A program made the translations under genes and the position numbers. A stretch of 64,000 nt of DNA. It comes from Silurus meridionalis (lineage: Eukaryota > Chordata > Actinopteri > Siluriformes > Siluridae). Shown here in pieces: positions 11,775 to 22,063 of the stretch (positions are counted from its first letter, which is position 1; each line of letters opens with the position of its first letter). The notes below the pieces were generated by a model. The model was not told the DNA's origin. It saw only the letters and a program-made list of their open reading frames with translations, and searched no databases. The DNA is taken from assembly GCF_014805685.1 (NCBI RefSeq), contig NC_060904.1, positions 13,586,811 to 13,650,810 of the forward strand. The letters are read 5' to 3'.

Positions 11775-11864
11775 GAGAGAGAGAGAGACAGAGAGACAGA
11801 GAGCAGGACAATGATGAACGATTTAGTGCCTGGAGAGAAACTATCATCAATGCCAGAACATAGC

Positions 11865-11917
<53 letters not shown>
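11775..11917. repeat. (GA)n tract followed by (TG)n microsatellite
   Basis: Imperfect GAGA with ACAGAGAG interruptions spans about 11775-11803. An uninterrupted TG tract spans 11869-11917. The apparent reading frames on both strands here (His-Thr or Cys-Val runs) are repeat artefacts. Confidence 0.95.
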
Positions 11918-11920
<3 letters not shown>

Positions 11921-12084
11921 TGGATGTGCTGATCTAGGTTTTTGGTCATTATTATTGTACAGCATGTACAGTAGACAGCATGTCCTGCATTAATTATAAT
12001 TTAAAGATGAAAATGTATACACTGATGCTACTGGTTAATGATGGGCAGAGAAGGCTATAAATATGACTTTGGATAGAGCTGAGT

Positions 12085-12365
12085 ATTGCAAAAGTATGGG
12101 ATTGCCGTGGGGAGCATTGTCAAATCTCATCACCAGGGTCCCAGATTTGATCCAAAACTCACATTACTGTGGTTACTCAGGTAGTCTTTGAGTTAGATCT
12201 TTGTGTTTGTTCTTACTGTGGGTTTCCTCTGGGTTCTCTGGTTTCCTCCCAAAAGTATGTCAGTAAGTGGGTTGCTTGTTTAAATGAGTGCTGAATTTCT
12301 TTCACAGGTAACACTTGTCCCAAGTGTTTCCTGTGAAGATGAATGAATGGATTGGTGGATCTTAA
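12085..12365 (+). repeat. SINE-like dispersed fish repeat, degenerate
   Basis: The stretch contains GTGGGTTTCCTCTGGGTTCT and GGTTTCCTCCCAAAAGT, characteristic of an abundant fish dispersed repeat. An upstream region, CCCAGATTTGATCCAAAACT, resembles a worn tRNA-like B box context, and the 3' end has GAATGAATGGATTGG. Identification is by recall of the motif only. Confidence 0.45.
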
Positions 12366-12445
12366 TATTACTGGCTGGTGGTGAACCAGTGGACATTGAG
12401 CTCAGAGATGGACATAAGAAACATCATGGGGCTCCTGTCACTTTA

Positions 12446-12520
12446 GATTACAGGTAATCCCTGATTTACAATGGAGATGCATTCCGATGACCCCATAGGA
12501 ACCCGAAGCTTAAACATTTA
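12446..12520. repeat. Single terminus of a TIR element (TAATCCC family)
   Basis: TACAGGTAATCCCTGATTTACAATGG resembles the two ends of the element at 37721-38050. I do not see a matching second end nearby, so this is a solo or eroded terminus. Confidence 0.35.
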
Positions 12521-13699
12521 AGAGAGATGGCCTAGCCTATCCAGGAGTCTTGAGGAATGGTGAACAGTATGGGGTAGTATACTGTAATTTGTTAATAATT
12601 GTACAATAATTTAGCAAAACAGATAAATTCACAAACTGTACTGTGTAAACTGTACACTTTATATGTATGTGGCAGTGAGCACATGGACAAGCACAAGTTC
12701 ACAAATATTCCTGAGCTTTTACGACATCCTACTACAACGAGTTACATTTACATTATCATAATTTCAGACGGCATACATAAAACATTATTTTGTCAAAGCA
12801 AATATCAAAATAACATTTTATAGATCACAAAATCCAGATTCAAAAACATGTTGATGGTAGTATTCGGGCATTCATTGTCAAAAGGGTAAGATATTGTCCG
12901 AATTCAATCATTTCAGAAGTTTTTTTATTCAAGACACTAAAATAGTATTAATAACTTTGTCTCTGGTTAATAAATGTGAGGAAATACATGGATGAGATCG
13001 CAGACACCCACATGTGCTGGTGTTACTGTGAGCGATCTGTTCAAATAAAGTTAGTAACAGGTGCTTTCAGGATGTGAGCTTGCAAACTCTCGATGATAAG
13101 AGTGAGCTATTTCTGTTGCACCACATAAGCGCCCCTGTAATGGTTGATATATGAAAGCCTGGGATGCCACCAGAATGGTTTGCTGGGTCTGGATTAGGAT
13201 TACTGTTCACAAGTACGTCTCTAATTAAGTCCATCAGGCGTTGTGGGAATAAGGAATGAAACACAACATCTACATGTTCCTGGACTGGTCATTTGTCTAC
13301 AACTGATTTAGTTTCTCTGCTTGCTGCTGAGGATGGATTCCAAGTACTGGGCAAGTGGTTCTAGGTAATGCCAAGTGGTTAAGTGCTTATTTTGAGCTTC
13401 TAAACAGTCAGTTAATGAAATGAGTTCTTATCCCAAGACCACCATACTGCTTCTATTGGGCCCTACAGTTTTTCCAGTCTAAATATTATATTAATACAGG
13501 TAGCGATAGCGATATGACAAAATTGTACAAATTGTATCAAAATTGTGAGTTTCACGCAAACGTAAGAAGCATATGCTCCCCCATCTACTCGCCAACCTGC
13601 ACTCCACACATCCACACCAGTGCTTGTCTTCACCCATTCTGCCACATAAATATATACTCTATAGTTTATAGAGTGGTTTACAGTAAATGGCTCTGTTTT

Positions 13700-13830
13700 A
13701 ATAAATTATGTAATTTCTATATTAATATTCTTAGTCTATTTTCTCTAAAGCTGTTTTGTGACAGTAGCCATTGGTAAAACTGCTATACAGATCAAATAGG
13801 ACATTTTAATAAATGGAATTGAATAGAATG
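13700..13830 (+). repeat. Dispersed fish repeat tail (GCTATACAAAT family)
   Basis: AAAGCTGTTTTGTGACAGTA...AAAACTGCTATACAGATCAAAT is a worn copy of the phrase at 44200-44255, followed by the GGAATTGAATAGAATG tail. An inverted copy is at 51400-51490. These are dispersed repeats and non-coding. Confidence 0.55.
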
Positions 13831-14332
13831 TTGGACAAATTTAATGTAACCTGTGTTTTCAATTAGGCCATTTGACCTTGAAACACAATGCAGTCTAAGC
13901 ATAAAGTTGTTGGTTTTCATAGGTTGTAAATTTCCAGCCATTCCAATAATGAATGAACATTGTTTTTTGACTTTTAAAAATTGATGTCACATTAATTCAG
14001 TCAAATTCCATTTAGTTTTTGTGCCAGTTTTAACCATAGACTTTGTCACATTTAGATTTGAATTATTAATGTAAAAGCCAGAGATGAGTGTGACGAGGAA
14101 AATCTTCCTGAGATGACAAAAAAAAAGGAAGCTTGGGTGGATATAAGGGGAAAATAATGTCATATCTAGTTTAAGATTGTTTTTACTAACAGTCCAAATG
14201 TGTTCGAAGGTTGCTTAGTGAGTCCTGACTAGTCATGTAATTACATGACTGCGTATTCTATCCATCATCCACCTTCGCTTTGTGTCTTCGTCCTACCCAT
14301 CCGTTTCCTTTTGTCTCCCGCCGCTCCTGCAG

Positions 14333-14398
14333 ATGATGAGGAGGAACCTGTCGTACGTTCCTCCACTCCCATTCAGCCGTCATTTGACCCAGAAGCAA
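14333..14398 (+). CDS. rims2: Candidate 66-nt rims2 cassette exon (acidic, DEEEPVVRSSTP)
   Basis: The acceptor is CTCCCGCCGCTCCTGCAG. The frame DEEEPVVRSSTPIQPSFDPE is open, and local GC is higher than in the flanking intron. To leave in phase 1 and join the exon at 24172 it must end at GCAA|GTTTGT, a weak donor. The tempting GC donor at 14395 (GAA|GCAAGT) would leave in phase 0 and break the frame. Spliced after 9911 it would read EPGP-D-DEEEPVVRSS, extending the acidic stretch. The acceptor and coding quality are convincing, the 3' edge less so. Confidence 0.55.
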
Positions 14399-15218
14399 GT
14401 TTGTCTTCTTGAGACTCCTCTGTCTTTCCATCTGCTTTTATCGCATTAATTTCAATCGCATTTTTTTTTTTTACATCTATACTGGCTCGGTGCGTTCTGC
14501 GTAGGAGAAAACATACGCACACACTCCAAGTTGGCGTAGAGCTTTTGTTTCCAGCAGATTGCTCGTTCCTTCATCCCTCCATCTGCTTGCGTTTGCTCCC
14601 TGTCCTTCGTGTGTCACACGATGGCGCTTTTCCGAGCCTGCGTTTATCACTTCGCTGCCTACACGCACAACTGACTTAGTGCTGCTTAGGTCAGCTGTTG
14701 TAGGATCTACACATTTCGAGCGTTTATCGACAAATACGCACAAGCAGTGACATTTAGTCGTCAATATTCATTATTCCAGCACAAAGGTAGAGTTTAAAGA
14801 CACTCCTGGGAATGTGGAAGAAAATGACTAGGCTTCTTCTTGGACCTAATTATATACCAGGTGTGCTGTATACCAGCATAAATAATAAAATGTAGGGATT
14901 TGGAATTGTATGTAAGAGATTTGTAAGCGTATCTAAGCATTTTAAGTGTGTTCTGTGTCTTCTGTATATGAAAGGCTGTGAGGAGAAAGCAGTAACCAAT
15001 GGGAGGAAAGGCAAGTGTCGAATGAAGTGTGGATTGCAGTGCATCTAGTTTCCATACTTTTTGTTTAGTTTGTTTTGGTTGTTTATTTGAATTTTTTATT
15101 TAATCTATCTCTCTCACTGTCCCTTCATCCTGTTTCCTTTTTCTCTCCTTCTTTTTTCTCTCTCTCATATATGAGAGGGTGTGCGACCTTTATATATATA
15201 TTGCATGTTCTTTTTCTT

Positions 15219-15231
15219 CCTCTCTCTCTCA

Positions 15232-15262
<31 letters not shown>

Positions 15263-15281
15263 TCTCTTTCCTCTCTCTCTC

Positions 15282-15341
<60 letters not shown>
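15219..15341. repeat. (TC)n microsatellite, about 120 bp
   Basis: A near-pure CT tract with a few CTTTCC and CAC interruptions early on. Long Leu-Ser or Arg-Glu frames across it are artefacts. The transcribed strand is a strong potential binding tract for PTB-type proteins. Confidence 0.95.
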
Positions 15342-15346
<5 letters not shown>

Positions 15347-15835
15347 CCAAAAGTGTTTGCAGTGAATATATCTCACATATCATCACCTTACTTCCTGTGC
15401 AGTGAAGTGTGCAGTTATTAATGTGGAATATCATGCTTTTTATAAATAACAGGACCAGATTCTCTTTACTTCCGACTGATTTAAATATCTGACACATTCT
15501 ATGCAGATTAATCATGTTAATTTTAAGGGAGCAGTTTGTAATGTTTAAAGCCATGTATTCTCTTCTGTGAGTTGAATGATTATTATCATTAGAATTATCA
15601 TTTGAAATCAGGCTTTATGTAATAAAATAAACAACAAATTCTGAGCAAACTGTAAGGTTTAGAATTAAAGGAGCAGTTAGTCATTCTTTGTGAATTGCCC
15701 TGTACCTTTAAATTTGGAGTATTGTTTTAGGTTTAGATATACATTATAACATTACAGACTGCACCTTAAAGTCACAACACTTATATAAACAAAAGTATTG
15801 TGTATGTGTGTATACATATATACAATATGATGATG

Positions 15836-15851
15836 ATAGATAGATAGATAT

Positions 15852-15917
<66 letters not shown>
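15836..15917. repeat. (GATA)n microsatellite
   Basis: A GATA/TAGA tetranucleotide run with one TATA interruption near 15850. Confidence 0.95.
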
Positions 15918-16430
15918 TATATAGATATTTTTTCTTTTATCTGGTTAAAGTCCTTACTAGCTTTACTTAAAAAAATCCCCCCTGGACAATTGTATACTTT
16001 TTTGTTGCAGTTACAACATATGACCAGTAGATGGAGCAAAACGCTACAAAGCCAGGAGCTGTTCGGTGTTTTTCAGTGCTGAACTGAATATTCCCTCCAA
16101 TGTGTCAAACTTGGGAGGTTTATTAATGACATTCGACCCGAACATAACAAACTTCTGCTATTCATTTTTAAGAGATCGAGGGCAGTTATTCTGGCTCACT
16201 TGCTTTATTAATTTAGCTGCAATGGATTCATTGCATGATGAGTTTTTCATCATCCTTTAGAAAGCAGATTGTTTTTTTAATAAAGGTAGCTGATGCTAAA
16301 TCTGTGAGGTTATTCTGTTATACATAGGGATTGGGAGAAAACACATACACACTGCTGTACATTGCATACACACTGTGCGCTTTTTTGTTTTTATTGCCCA
16401 TGTTGTCCATGCTGATTATGCATCATACAG

Positions 16431-16502
16431 AGGTGACATGGGAGGACCAGCAGAACATGCACAACGGTTTGGTCCACCATAATGGCCATCCACTGCCGCC
16501 AG
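16431..16502 (+). CDS. rims2: Candidate 72-nt rims2 cassette exon (VTWEDQQNMHNG...)
   Basis: The acceptor is GCATCATACAG, preceded by a T-rich tract with a TGCTGATTAT branch-like site. The donor is GCCAG|GTTGGT. The exon is 72 nt, phase 1 to phase 1, with an open frame VTWEDQQNMHNGLVHHNGHP then LPPG. It stands out as GC-rich against an AT-rich intron. It could insert 24 residues between LDR and the MDMEERTRQ exon. I do not recognise the peptide from mammalian RIM2, so it may be lineage-specific or not an exon at all. Confidence 0.45.
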
Positions 16503-17420
16503 GTTGGTCCTGCCTGATTGGACTTTTCCCTCCTCTTGTGTGCTTTTTTCTTCATTTCTTCTGGAAAACACTTTCAATCCAATAATTATCCAAAGACTAA
16601 ATTGCACATATACACTTAATAAATATATGTTGCTAAATGCAATAGATTTTTTTAATTCTATAATTAAATGGACCGTTTTTTGTAGCATTTCAAAATGGAT
16701 TGCAATTGTACTTTTTCCCCTCCTTCGGTTAAACCGATTAAGATTGGTATTTTTTAAAGATGGAAATAAAAGAGATTAGTACCTCCTTTGGAACGTACTG
16801 TAGGTTAAAGAAAGTTTCCAGGCCAGAAAAAAGACAACAGAAAGTTAAAAGGAAAAACTAGCTGCATTGCTGACACGGAACCATGTGAGGATTTCCCAAG
16901 CTTTATCTGATTATAGATCTTTTTATACAAGGCTAAGACTGCTTACAAACATTTCAGACTTAATAAAAGTAATTATGGTGCTTTGAAGCAATAATATTTC
17001 TAGGTAAAGTTTATTTTTTGTGTCTTATTTTTCACTGTGGGTCAGGTGATGTTCTGTTCTGAAAAAAAATGGCACACTTGTTAAATCTGCACTACACCCC
17101 CACATACTGAGTGTGGAAAGAACAGAATCAGGAGTAAGGGCTTGTATCATGCTAGATTGACGAATAACATTTCTAAGAACATTTTACACAATCCAGAGTG
17201 ACTTGGAAGCAAATTTGGTGCAATGCTGAATTGTGCTGACGAGGAAAAGATATAGAGGCAGTCCTGATAGAATGCTGAAGTGTGTTGATTATAACGCATT
17301 AATTAACACTGATGGCCACATCAACAGTGCGAACAATGAATCAGACTTTTATTGTTGTATTTTTTATTGAGTTAAACACAATCACGCAGTGAAATGCTTG
17401 GGAAAAGGCAAAATTAGTAT

Positions 17421-17592
17421 TAGAGGACGACTGATAATCTTTTTTTCTCAAATCATCGGGACCTGTAGTTGATTGCCGGAACTATAGTCTATGGCGAAAA
17501 TCCATACCGATAAGTTTTTCTGGCTTTCGGTCTGTTATTCTTATAAGAGCGGCCTCTACAGGCAAATCATTGACACCACATGCTGTTTGTTT
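17421..17592. repeat. hAT-type element fragment (second copy of the 3279 family)
   Basis: TAGAGGACGACTGATAATCT...GCCGGAACTATAGTCTATGG...AAAATCCATACCGATAAGTTTTTC matches the left part of the 3279-3757 element. A possible eroded right end (GGATCGGTAATCGACAGAA) is at 17821-17839. I cannot see a matching 8-bp duplication, so the copy is older or truncated. Confidence 0.6.
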
Positions 17593-18187
17593 TTACACAC
17601 GAGACCATGTGGAGAGTGCATGGAGTGCTATATTATATGTATTATTATTATTTTATTAATTATATAATTATATTTATTAATTTTTTTATTTCTTTTAGCA
17701 CATTTTCATGATTCAGTACTGTTTTTTTCTATTTTTGTAATAAAGTTTATTATCAACACTATGAGGACAAAACGAGTGAGAAAGCATGAAACATGAACAT
17801 AATAAACTTGGAATAAAAATGGATCGGTAATCGACAGAAGTGAGTTAATTAGCAAATATGTAACACAACCTTAAGGCTGTATATAAATAAAATTATTGCT
17901 CAAACAAGGACGTGCTGTTATGGAAAACCTGTGAATAAACAGACATGAACCAATGGTGAAACAGGGTTGGGGAGATTACATGAAGGAAAGCAAACACATG
18001 TAAGACAGAGCTAATAATGAAATGCACTGGTGTGCATGTGGGGCATGAAAGACTGATATAATTACAGAAGTCTGTTGTGCTGCATGCCGGCATGTGCTTC
18101 GTACTGGTGTGAATGGAGCAAAAGAGAATCTCAAAGGGGGATTTTATTTTTTTGGCTAAATTAAACTGTCTAACTAATGTAAAATCT

Positions 18188-18375
18188 CTTTCTGAGGGAA
18201 GTGGTAGCTTAATGGTTAAGTCTTTGGACTTTGTATCCAAAGGCTGGTGAGTTCAATTCATAGCTGCTACTCAGGGGCCCCTGAGCAAGGCCCTTAACTC
18301 CATAGCTGATCAGTTTTAGAAATAAGACAAATGTAAGTCATTCTGCATAAGGTGTCTGCCAAATTCCATGTATGT
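18188..18375 (+). mobile_element. tRNA-derived SINE with L2-like tail
   Basis: The head has an A box (TAGCTTAATGG, 18205-18215) and a B box (GAGTTCAATTC, 18249-18259), with the usual spacing for an internal Pol III promoter. The tail AAGTCATTCTGCATAAGGTGTCTGCCAAAT resembles the L2-like tail at 1510-1550. It is a retroposed SINE, not a tRNA gene: no acceptor stem pairing is apparent and the boxes are worn. Confidence 0.72.
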
Positions 18376-18954
18376 GGATGATAAACAGGTTTAGGATTAC
18401 ACCACTTTGAAGACATTTGGGTAGTGGAAAGTATGCAACTTGGCGAACAGATGCTGCAAAGACACGTACAAAATATTCCTGATGTCACTGTTTCACTGTC
18501 AAACAAATCTCTATTGTTTGAAGTTTTTGAATGCAAGTACCAGTGCAGCAAATTACAGGAATTAAGCAAGCTACCCTCAGATTGCAATTGCCGTTGTGGG
18601 GATCGCATAAATGTCTGCCTTCTTCTTCTAAATTGAACTTTGTTCCCTTGCTTGTGGTTTGACACTGAAAACAAATTGATTTTCAAATGAAATTGCTTCT
18701 CAGGGCTGCACGCTTTTGCTCGCTTTGCCATAGCAACGTGGCCGTGTTTAGCCGGGTAACTTACGACTGGCAGTTATCTCATCCTGTCCTGAGAATATAC
18801 GAGGGATTGAATCGATGCTTGTTAAAGTCTTTTTTAGAGCCTGAACTTGATGACATGATATGGGTCAATTGAGTAATTCCATAGAAACAGCTTCTTAATA
18901 CTCTATATAAGGTACCATATTTTCTAGGCTGTCTAGCTTTCAATTATAATTATA

Positions 18955-19565
18955 GAATATCATTGGTGCAGTAGCATTGCATTTCCCTTTAACTTGCACT
19001 AGGAGATCCAAACCGAACATGACAATGCCCCTGTGCACAAAGCCAGCTTTATTAAAATATACATTGAATAGGTTGGAGTGGAAGATCTTGAGTGGCCTGC
19101 TGTAGAGCTCTGACCTCAAACCTGCTCAACAATTTTCTGGATAAATTGGAACTCTGAATGCACCCCAGGCCAAGAGAAGTAAGAAATAGGCATTTACTTG
19201 CCACATATACTTTACAGCTCAGTGAAATCTTTATTTTCGCATATCGCAGCTTGTTAGGAAGCAAATCTCATAGTGCAGGGAAGCCATGACACAGCACCCA
19301 TAGAGCTGAGAGGGTTAAGGGTCTTGCTTAAGGACCCAACAGTGGCAGCTTGGTGATACTGTGGCTTGAACCCACAACTTTCCGATCAATAAGCCAGAGC
19401 CTTAACTATTGAGCTACCACTTCCTGACTACATGACTGCTGAAGCCCTTGTGGCTAAATGAGAACAAATCTCCTCAAGCACACTCCGAAATCTAGAGGAA
19501 CATCTTCGCAGAAGAGTGAAGGCTATTATAACAGCAAATAGGAATAGGATGTTCAAAAAGCCCAC
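18955..19565 (+). pseudogene. Tc1-like relic family A, interrupted by a SINE
   Basis: 18955-19167 matches the family A relic at 1-250 (ACATGACAATGCCCCTGTG, GAGTGGAAGATCTTGAGTGG, ACTCTGAATGCACCCCAGGC). 19433-19565 continues it (CTTGTGGCTAAATGAGAACA, CCGAAATCTAGAGGAACATC). Between them sits a reverse SINE, with loss of about 20 nt of transposon sequence at the joint. The coding is dead. Confidence 0.75.
19168..19432 (-). mobile_element. tRNA-derived SINE inserted in Tc1-like relic
   Basis: Read on the minus strand it has a tRNA-like head (GGAAGTGGTAGCTCAATAGT, then GTGGGTTCAAGCCAC), GTCCTTAAGCAAGACCCTTA, and a 3' part with CGAAAATAAAGATTTCACTG. The same family is on the plus strand at 21066-21285. 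Its position inside a Tc1-like relic dates it as the younger insertion. Confidence 0.75.
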
Positions 19566-19825
19566 TAACTTTTTTCCATATCGTGAAAAAAATTTAACAG
19601 CAGGGATGCATGATGTCATGGTTGGTCCCATGATTTGACACGCACTGTGTTTGGTTTTATGATTTATGGTAGCTGCAGATAACGGCAAAGCTCATTAACA
19701 TGAAATCCAGAAAGCGGAATGAAAAAAAAACAGCACTGTAAGCAGATGTGGGGAGGGATTTGAATATGCAAAGGTGAGAGTGTTGTCCAATTAGTGTCAT
19801 GTATTGCCTAAAGGACCACTTGAAA

Positions 19826-19862
19826 GTGTGTGTGTGTGTATGCATGCGTGCGTGTGTGTGTT
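19826..19862. repeat. (TG)n-rich short tract
   Basis: Imperfect TGTG with TGCATGCGTGCG interruptions, an alternating purine-pyrimidine stretch. Confidence 0.85.
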
Positions 19863-20266
19863 TAGTCAACTATTATTCTCCACTATTCTCTTTGTTCAGG
19901 GCTTTTTGCAGCAGCTTTTGCTTCCACAGGAGTTACACAAGCGCTTTCGAGTGGATCGTCTTCCTGTCCTCTTTTCTACACCTCTATCTTTTTTTTTATC
20001 CTATCCTTCTCTCTTTAGGTCTCTTGGACTCTGTCTCTTAATTCTGTGCTCTCTTTATTAACATCCCTTTTAACATTTCCAGAAGATTTTTCCTTAGGAA
20101 TTCACTTCAAACTCATTTTGTGTCTTATTCACTTCAAGTTTTTTTCCGTTACTGTTGTTGCCAGTGCTGTGGTTGTTGTTGTTGTTGTTTTTGTGGTTGT
20201 ACCCCATTTTTATGTATCCCTGTAACCCAAACACCATACATACCTTTTTTTTAAACACTTAATCCC

Positions 20267-20307
<41 letters not shown>
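20267..20307. repeat. (CA)n microsatellite
   Basis: A pure CA tract of about 41 nt, 113 nt upstream of a candidate microexon (20420-20449). It is complementary to the (TG)n tract at 20561-20602. Confidence 0.97.
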
Positions 20308-20310
<3 letters not shown>

Positions 20311-20419
20311 CTTATACCCATGTCCTCTGTGTTTGTGTTTGTGTATTGTGTGTATGTGATGTGATGTGATGTGAACCTCGTCTCCCTTCCTGAACTTAAC
20401 ACAATAACCCCCTCCGAAG

Positions 20420-20449
20420 CCATGGATCCGAACACTTGGACAAACTCAG
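20420..20449 (+). CDS. rims2: Candidate 30-nt rims2 microexon (MDPNTWTNSG)
   Basis: The acceptor is CCCCCTCCGAAG, with a branch-like CTTAACAC about 20 nt upstream. The donor is TCAG|GTCTGT. The exon is 30 nt, phase 1 at both ends, reading MDPNTWTNSG. It can be inserted in frame before AMDMEERTRQ at 24172. The acceptor is only moderate and the exon is too short for coding statistics, so it could be chance. It lies between complementary CA and TG tracts. Confidence 0.3.
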
Positions 20450-20554
20450 GTCTGTCTTTCCTTCTTTTCTGCTCCTTCTTTCTTCCTTGCACTTCTTCTT
20501 CTTCTCGTTCTCCTTCTTCTTTTTCCTCACTCATGCCCATTTCTGCTTCAGCGC

Positions 20555-20560
<6 letters not shown>

Positions 20561-20602
<42 letters not shown>
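20561..20602. repeat. (TG)n microsatellite
   Basis: A pure TG tract of 42 nt, downstream of the candidate microexon at 20420-20449. In RNA, (UG)n is a known binding sequence for TDP-43 and CELF proteins. Confidence 0.97.
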
Positions 20603-20606
<4 letters not shown>

Positions 20607-21065
20607 AGAGGGGGTGATGTCTCCAAACAGTCTTGCTCATGTAGCCGAACATCTGAAACTTTTTTTTAATTTGATTTAAAGTAACATAAAGATTTATAGG
20701 TAAGTAGGCAGATGAGATATATATAGCTAGACATTTTTGAAAAAAAATTGTGAAAAGCTAGTAGAGACAGACATTTGTGAATTTGAATGGCTAATTCCCC
20801 TTTTTTTAAGGATTCTCAGAGTGCCCAGTTGATTTTGACACAATGGCAAAAAAATCCTCAGTCAGACAAAATGGCTGTCTTATTTTGACACACAATATTG
20901 CTAGAGTATATGCTTTGTAAATACAACAACAACCCCGTCCCCTCCCCCACTAGCCAAAGCCTTTTTTTTTCCACTGCACAGAACCGGAATATTTAGTGCC
21001 AAGAAAGGGATTTTTTACAATGCCTACAAATCCAGGTGACAATTGCATAAGTTACATACATTGAA

Positions 21066-21285
21066 TGGGGAGTGGTTGCTCATGGGTTAAGGCTCTGGGT
21101 TACTACTTGGAAGTTCATGGGTTCAAGCACTGTTATCACCAGGCTGCCACTTTGGGCCCTTGTGCGAGGTCCTTAAACCTTTGTGCTCCAGGGGCGCTGT
21201 ATTTTGACTGACCCCGCTTCCCATCTCTGGGATATGCGAAGAAAGAATTTCACTATGCTGTAAGGGACATGTGACAAGCAAACAG
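21066..21285 (+). mobile_element. tRNA-derived SINE
   Basis: The head is AGTGGTTGCTCATGGGTTAA with GGGTTCAAGC as the B box. The body has GGGCCCTTGTGCGAGGTCCT and CTCCAGGGGCGCTGTATTTT, and the 3' part GGGATATGCGAAGAAAGAAT with TGTGACAAGCAAA. It is of the same family as the minus-strand copy at 19168-19432. Confidence 0.78.
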
Positions 21286-21578
21286 TTTTTACCATTTTAG
21301 GGGTTACACTGTAGGAAAATAATTAACAATGTGCTAATTTGGTTCATACAAATAAGAAGTGTAGTACTCTTAAGTCCAAGAAATGTTAGTTAATTTGTCC
21401 TTTTGCCCGTGACCCTAATTTTTTTCTTAATGCCATCATCATTTATTATCTTCGTATAGTTACATTTCATGTTGTGGAAGTTACTTCCTTATTCACTTTT
21501 GGTGTTCTAAGTTGTATATTTATGGTGTAGTTATTTGTATTTTATGTGTTATTTATCAAAGTCTAATCATGTGTCTTA

Positions 21579-22063
21579 CACTATATGGACAAAGGTTTAT
21601 CACCCCCTGTCCATAAGATTAATATGGGCTTTTTGAACATCCCATTCCATATTTAGTCCTCATTTGCTGTAATAATAATAATCCACTCTTCTGGGAGGAT
21701 CTTTCACTAGATTTTGGAGTGCGGTTGTGGAAAATTGTGCTCATCCAGCCACTAGAGTATTAGTGAAGTCAGGCACTGATGTAGAGTGAGAAAGCCTGGG
21801 GTGCAGTCAGTGTTTCAGTTCATCCTAATAGGATTAAGATTAGAACTCTTTTGTAGGCCACTCAAGGTCTTCTCCTATCTTCATTGAGCTTGTTTTGTGC
21901 ACAGGAGCATTGTCATGCTTCCAGCATGTTTGGATCTCATAGTTCATGTAATAAGGAAAATGTCATGCTACCGTGTCCTTGTATGCAAGTTTGTGGTGGC
22001 AGTTTGGGGAAGAATATGGCTGGTAAAGTCAGGTGTCTGAATACTTTTGTATGTAGAGTGTAT
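21579..22063 (-). pseudogene. Tc1-like relic family A (inverted)
   Basis: The reverse complement matches the family A relic at 1-453: CCACTCTTCTGGGAGGATCT (21683-21702), GGGGTGCAGTCAGTG and GGCCACTCAAGGTCTTCTCC. The ends ACTATATGGACAAAGG and AGGTGTCTGAATACTTTTGT are the family termini. Frame breaks leave no intact transposase. Confidence 0.75.

Noticed and set aside
14333..14394. Using GCAAGT at 14395 as the donor of the acidic exon
   Set aside because: It gives phase 0, which cannot join the phase-1 exon at 24172 in frame. The GTTTGT at 14399 was preferred.
15075..15554. Leu-Ser and Arg-Glu open reading frames on both strands
   Set aside because: They are translations of the CT/GA microsatellite with no gene features.
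18205..18260. A-box and B-box sequences suggesting a tRNA gene
   Set aside because: There is no paired acceptor stem and the sequence continues into an L2-like tail, so this is a SINE.
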